Shown here one piece after another: positions 14,905 through 18,563 of a DNA stretch of 18,563 bases; positions within the stretch are counted from its first letter, which is position 1, and each line of letters opens with the position of its first letter. Below the pieces are notes generated by a model. The model saw only the letters and a program-made list of their open reading frames with translations. It was not told where the DNA came from and ran no database searches. Location: NCBI GenBank assembly GCA_964486645.1, contig CAZAOG010000048.1, positions 1-18,563 of the forward strand, given 5' to 3'. Source of the DNA: GCA-002790365 sp964486645 (GTDB lineage: Bacteria; Bacteroidota; Ignavibacteria; Ignavibacteriales; Ignavibacteriaceae). A program made the translations under genes and the position numbers.

Positions 14905-15846
14905 ATGGAAAAAACAGCAGTCGTATTATTTAACTTGGGCGGTCCCGACTCTCTTGATGCGGTTCGGCCTTTTCTAAAAAATCTTTTTAACGATCCCGAT
15001 ATTTTCAAACTTCCGTTTCAAAAATATCTAGCGAGATACATCTCTAAAAAAAGAGCTCCCAAGGTAATTAAGCAGTACGAAGCAATCGGCGGAAAATCAT
15101 CTATCGGTAAATGGACGGAGCTGCAAAGACAAATGCTGGAAAAGGATTTGAGAAAAATCAACTCAAACATTGATGTTTTTGCCGCAATGCGTTACTGGCA
15201 TCCGCTAACTTCTGAAATTTCGGGGAAAATTGAACGCGGAAATTATTCCAAAATTATTTTGCTGCCGCTTTATCCTCAATATTCTATATCCACAACGGGT
15301 TCGTCTTTTAACGAATGGAGAAGAGTTTACACGGGCTCCGTCAATACTATATATGTCGACTCTTATTTTGATAATCATTTTTACATACAAGCAGTAAACG
15401 AAAAAATTGATAAAACATTAATTAAATTCCCCGAAGACAAAAGAGAAAATGTTCACCTTGTTTTCAGCGCACACGGAACACCCGTAAGTTATATTAAAAA
15501 AGGTGACCCTTACAGCGAACAAATTAAAAAGACCGTTGAAGCCGTAATGAAAAACAGAAAAGAAAATTATTCCCTGTGTTTTCAAAGCAAGGTTGGTCCG
15601 GTTAAATGGCTTGAGCCGAACGTAGAAAATATGATAAAAGAGTTGGCGGCAAAGGGTGAAAAAAATCTTTTGCTAATTCCTATCAGTTTTGTATGCGATC
15701 ATATTGAAACCGAATTTGAACTTGGAATTAAATACAAAAAAACAGCCGACGAAGTCGGAATAGAAAATTATATTGTAATGGAAGGTTTAAACGATTCACA
15801 AACCTTTGTGAACGCTTTGTTTGACATAACAAAACCATATTTATAA
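14905..15846 (+). CDS. hemH: Ferrochelatase
   Basis: Inserts Fe(II) into a porphyrin, the final step of protohaem synthesis (or acts on coproporphyrin in the alternative route). The start at 14905 gives 313 residues beginning MEKTAVVLFNLGGPDS, the canonical ferrochelatase N-terminus. An upstream in-frame TTG at 14878 adds nine non-conserved residues and is rejected. The metal-inserting His is H190 in FSAHGTPV. The second acidic site is HIETE, with H266 and E268. QSKVGPVKWLEP is the usual porphyrin-pocket segment. No Fe-S cysteine cluster is evident. hemY follows 2 bp after its stop. It pairs with HemY in making protohaem via protoporphyrin IX. Confidence 0.95.
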   Translation: MEKTAVVLFNLGGPDSLDAVRPFLKNLFNDPDIFKLPFQKYLARYISKKRAPKVIKQYEAIGGKSSIGKWTELQRQMLEKDLRKINSNIDVFAAMRYWHPLTSEISGKIERGNYSKIILLPLYPQYSISTTGSSFNEWRRVYTGSVNTIYVDSYFDNHFYIQAVNEKIDKTLIKFPEDKRENVHLVFSAHGTPVSYIKKGDPYSEQIKKTVEAVMKNRKENYSLCFQSKVGPVKWLEPNVENMIKELAAKGEKNLLLIPISFVCDHIETEFELGIKYKKTADEVGIENYIVMEGLNDSQTFVNALFDITKPYL

Positions 15847-15848
15847 AA

Positions 15849-17225
15849 ATGAATAATAAAAAAAACATTGTTGTTCTCGGCGGAGGTATTTCAGGACTCA
15901 CCGCCGCTTACCTTCTGCAAAAAGAAGGGTTTAATGTAACCGTTATAGAAAAAAAAGATGCGGTCGGCGGTTCAATTGAAACGGTGTTCGAAAGCGGGTT
16001 TCTGTTCGACAAAGGTCCGAACAGCACGTTGGAAACATACCCGGTAATCAAAACCATAATAGAAGACCTCGGTTTAAGCGAGGAACTGATTTATGCTGAT
16101 CCGAAAGGCAACAAAAGATACATTTTAAAAAACGACGAACTCATTCCGCTTCCGATGTCGCCGCCTGCTTTTTTGTCGTCAAAACTTTTTTCGGTTAAAG
16201 CAAAACTCAGACTCCTTGCAGAGCCGTTTATTAAAAAAGGAAACAAAGAGGAATCAATTGCAGAGTTTGTTAAAAGAAGAATCGGAAAAGAATTTTTAGA
16301 TTACGCCATCAGCCCTTTTGTTAGCGGTGTTTACGCGGGCGATCCTTCCAAGTTAAGTGTTAAATATGCTTTCCCAAAGTTATACGAGCTTGAACAAAAA
16401 CACAGAAGTTTAATATTGGGAACCATCAAAACAATTAGAGAAAGAAAAAAGAGAGCCGAAAAATCAAAACAAAGCGCGAAGATGTTTTCGTTCAAAAAGG
16501 GAATGGAAACTCTGCCCAATAAAATAGCTTCGTTCTTGGGCGAAGGTTTAATAACCTCTGCGGAAGTACTGTCAATATTAAAAAATGATAATTCATACGG
16601 TATTGTTTTTAAAAAAGACGGAGAACAAAAAACCATATCGGCCGAGTCTGTTGTTTCAACAATTCCGGCTTATGTTTTATCAAATATAATTTCCAATACC
16701 GATAAAGATTTGGCGAAAATTTTAAATGATGTTTTTTATCCGTCGGTACTTGTTCTTTACACGGGTTATAAAAAAGAGGATATTCACCGTCCGCTTGACG
16801 GATTCGGTTTTTTAATACCTCAGCGTGAGAGAAAACCATTCCTTGGAGCTATTTGGAACTCAGTTCTTTTTCCTTACAGAGCAGAAGACAACAATGTTTG
16901 TTTTACTCTTTTTATCGGCGGAGCAACAAAAGAAAGAATCACCGAAGCTGCGGTAGAGGCTTCAATCGATAAAGCGTTAAGTGAATTTCAAAAAATTATG
17001 AAAATTAAAAACATGCCGGTTTATACCTCTTACAAACTTTGGGAAAAAGCAATCCCGCAGTACAATATCGGTTACCAAAAAATTGACGAAGCAATTAAAA
17101 ACTTCGAGTCAAATAATCCCGGTTTCTTTTTGGGAGGAAATTACAGAAGAGGAATTGCTTTGGGTGATTGTCTGCACAGCGCTGAAATTATTCGCGGTGA
17201 AGTAAAGAGTTTTTTTGCAGTGTAA
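15849..17225 (+). CDS. hemY: Protoporphyrinogen/coproporphyrinogen oxidase, HemY-type FAD enzyme
   Basis: A FAD enzyme that oxidises protoporphyrinogen IX (or coproporphyrinogen III) by six electrons, normally with O2 as acceptor. The protein is 458 residues. The N-terminal dinucleotide fold is VLGGGISGLTAAYLLQKEG (9-27), with the ribose-binding E34 and the VGGSIET segment (39-45). DKGPNSTLE and ISPFVSGVYAGDP (about 155-167) are characteristic of HemY/PPOX. The C-terminal FAD-contact segment is NYRRGIALGDCLHSAEI. There is no signal peptide or TM span; family members bind the membrane peripherally. It starts 2 bp after hemH. It is sometimes named hemG. The substrate (proto versus copro) cannot be decided here, though HemN upstream favours the protoporphyrin route. 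Confidence 0.93.
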   Translation: MNNKKNIVVLGGGISGLTAAYLLQKEGFNVTVIEKKDAVGGSIETVFESGFLFDKGPNSTLETYPVIKTIIEDLGLSEELIYADPKGNKRYILKNDELIPLPMSPPAFLSSKLFSVKAKLRLLAEPFIKKGNKEESIAEFVKRRIGKEFLDYAISPFVSGVYAGDPSKLSVKYAFPKLYELEQKHRSLILGTIKTIRERKKRAEKSKQSAKMFSFKKGMETLPNKIASFLGEGLITSAEVLSILKNDNSYGIVFKKDGEQKTISAESVVSTIPAYVLSNIISNTDKDLAKILNDVFYPSVLVLYTGYKKEDIHRPLDGFGFLIPQRERKPFLGAIWNSVLFPYRAEDNNVCFTLFIGGATKERITEAAVEASIDKALSEFQKIMKIKNMPVYTSYKLWEKAIPQYNIGYQKIDEAIKNFESNNPGFFLGGNYRRGIALGDCLHSAEIIRGEVKSFFAV

Positions 17226-17229
17226 AGTT

Positions 17230-17244
17230 AGAAACCGGGTTTCT
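17230..17244. repeat. Second copy of the 15-bp palindromic repeat, before hemB
   Basis: AGAAACCGGGTTTCT is a perfect palindrome with 7-bp arms. It differs from the copy at 13374-13388 only in the central base, and both copies are followed by TTTAA. It begins 5 bp after the hemY stop, in a 92-bp gap before hemB. Confidence 0.7.
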
Positions 17245-17317
17245 TTAACGAAAGAAAGAATGCAAACATTTACTTAATTTTAATACGTATTTTAAAAAAT
17301 ATTTATCGGAGAAAACG

Positions 17318-18304
17318 ATGGCTAACTATCCAACCAAAAGATTAAGAAGACTGCGCTACAACCCCATAGTTAGGGATATGGTTAGAGAAACCGCTTTAAC
17401 CAAAAACGATTTAATATATCCTTTGTTTGTTGTTCCGGGAGAAAATGTAAAAAATCCGGTGAAATCCATGCCGGGTGTTTTTCAGCTTTCAATCGATAAT
17501 CTTATTAAAGAATGCGAAGAGCTTGTAACGCTGGGAGTGCCGGCGATAATTCTTTTCGGAATACCCGAACACAAAGACGAAAAAGGATCCGAAGCATACG
17601 ATGAAAACGGAATTATACAAAGAGCGGTTAGAGAAATAAAAAGTAAAATTAAAAACCTTTTAATAATAACAGATGTTTGTTTGTGCGAATATACCTCTCA
17701 CGGACACTGCGGTCTTTTGGACGGTGAAAATATTTTAAATGACGAAACAGTTTCACTTCTTGCCAAAGAAGCCGTCTCTCATGCTCAAGCCGGCGCAGAC
17801 ATTATTGCACCTTCGGATATGATGGACGGAAGAGTGGCGGCAATAAGAAAGGCTTTGGATTATAAGGGTTTTACAAGAATTCCCATTATGAGCTACTCGG
17901 CAAAATATTCTTCGGGTTATTACGGACCTTTCAGAGATGCGGCTGATTCTTCTCCTTCGTTCGGTGACAGACGCTCGCATCAAATGGATATAGCAAACGG
18001 CGATGAGGCAATCAGAGAAGTAGAATCCGACATTGAAGAAGGAGCCGATATTGTAATGGTTAAACCCGCCGGTCCTTATCTTGATATAATAAGAAGAGTA
18101 AAAGAAAAGTTTTCCATGCCTACCGCGGCTTATCAGGTAAGCGGTGAATACTCAATGATAAAAGCCGCCGGACAAAACGGGTGGATAGACGAAGAAAGAG
18201 TTATGATTGAATCGCTAATTGCCATCAAACGCGCTGGCGCCGATATAATTCTTACATACTTTGCCAAAGATGTGGCAAAGTGGATCGATGCCGACAAACA
18301 ATAA
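17318..18304 (+). CDS. hemB: Porphobilinogen synthase (delta-aminolevulinate dehydratase)
   Basis: Condenses two 5-aminolevulinates into porphobilinogen. The protein is 328 residues, typical of the family. The Schiff-base lysines are K196 in SYSAKYSSGYYGPFR and K249 in VMVKPAGPY. The cysteine triad C121, C123, C131 (DVCLCEYTSHGHC) marks the zinc-dependent class. DRRSHQMD (217-224) is the allosteric/active-site region. GGAG (17308-17311) lies 6 nt before the ATG. It is the last gene of the operon even though it acts second in the pathway after hemA/hemL. The 92-bp gap with a palindrome could house an internal promoter or processing site, but I see no TAnnTTTG there. Confidence 0.97.
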   Translation: MANYPTKRLRRLRYNPIVRDMVRETALTKNDLIYPLFVVPGENVKNPVKSMPGVFQLSIDNLIKECEELVTLGVPAIILFGIPEHKDEKGSEAYDENGIIQRAVREIKSKIKNLLIITDVCLCEYTSHGHCGLLDGENILNDETVSLLAKEAVSHAQAGADIIAPSDMMDGRVAAIRKALDYKGFTRIPIMSYSAKYSSGYYGPFRDAADSSPSFGDRRSHQMDIANGDEAIREVESDIEEGADIVMVKPAGPYLDIIRRVKEKFSMPTAAYQVSGEYSMIKAAGQNGWIDEERVMIESLIAIKRAGADIILTYFAKDVAKWIDADKQ

Positions 18305-18324
18305 ACCTTTAAGAAATTGCAAAC

Positions 18325-18349
18325 CGGATGTATAGGGAGAAGATATCCG
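18325..18349 (+). terminator. Weak hairpin after hemB
   Basis: CGGAT (18325-18329) pairs with ATCCG (18345-18349), followed by a modestly T-rich stretch (ATTATTAAGTTTTG). It is the only terminator candidate after hemB, and it is weak. The rest of 18305-18563 has no supportable gene. Confidence 0.25.
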
Positions 18350-18499
18350 ATTATTAAGTTTTGTAAATGAGGCGGCTGTAATAGCAAAAGATTTTATTGT
18401 GATGACAAGCGCTTTTAAATTGATTGTGTAAGAAAACTTTTTTAGATTCTTTAATCCTCTTTTCTATTATAACATATAATGAATTTAACTAACATATCT

Positions 18500-18553
18500 A
18501 TCTCCTATGTAAAAAATATTTTGGTTGTCGGAAAAAACAATCAAATAGGAGAT
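18500..18553. repeat. Nested inverted repeat at the window end
   Basis: ATCTCCTAT (18500-18508) pairs with ATAGGAGAT (18545-18553). Directly inside the right arm, TTGGTTGT (18521-18528) pairs with ACAATCAA (18537-18544), with one G-U. The arms extend to CATATCTATCTCCTAT and ATAGGAGATATG. Each arm read outward gives an AGGAG followed by ATG, so it may also be a divergent pair of leader sites. The window ends 10 bases later. Confidence 0.5.
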
Positions 18554-18563
18554 ATGATTTGTT

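Noticed and set aside
17282..17291. AATACGTATT palindrome upstream of hemB
   Set aside because: A 10-bp AT-rich palindrome is likely by chance, and it shares no sequence with O1 or O2.

Overview
The window looks like a piece of an AT-rich chromosome from a free-living bacterium, most likely of the Bacteroidota/Chlorobiota/Ignavibacteriota group. The clues are the protein flavour, a Bacteroidota-type promoter (TTG, 20-bp spacer, TAnnTTTG) in front of the haem operon, and the hemX/ccsA-hemA-hemC-hemD order. This placement is an inference from style, not from any database match. Every convincing gene is on the + strand.

Left third (about 1-4600): an accessory, very AT-rich stretch. It has a probable OGG-fold HhH DNA glycosylase-like protein (224-877), a probable WYL-domain protein (939-1517), a 45-residue zinc-ribbon protein missed by ordinary size cut-offs (1626-1763), a hairpin-rich spacer with a strong intrinsic terminator (1764-2040), and a compact operon. 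The operon encodes a classic AAA+ ATPase, an 80-residue unknown protein, a Doc/Fic-type protein, a 26-residue membrane micropeptide and a Trp-rich unknown protein. The tight junctions (two ATGA overlaps) suggest the operon works as a unit, plausibly an undescribed toxin-antitoxin or defence-like module.

Middle (4683-7678): housekeeping genes for pyrimidine-nucleoside phosphorylase (deoA/pdp), a ferritin-like diiron protein 11 bp downstream of it, and a two-TM stomatin/prohibitin (SPFH) protein closed by a terminator-like hairpin. A structured GC-rich hairpin lies in front of the SPFH gene.

Right (7755-18304): a nearly complete protohaem operon in the order hemX/ccsA-like, hemA, hemC, tetR-hemD, hemE, hemN, hemH, hemY, hemB. 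It covers every step from glutamyl-tRNA to haem except glutamate-1-semialdehyde aminotransferase (hemL). Uroporphyrinogen-III synthase is fused behind a complete TetR-family repressor in one 469-codon frame. Two TetR-style palindromes sharing the half-site RRTCGGTCA flank and overlap the predicted promoter of the operon. Together these suggest an autoregulated haem pathway in which a biosynthetic enzyme carries its own transcriptional repressor. Two near-identical 15-bp palindromes punctuate the operon before hemN and hemB.

The last ~260 bases (18305-18563) hold no gene I can support, only a weak hairpin after hemB and a long nested inverted repeat at the window edge.
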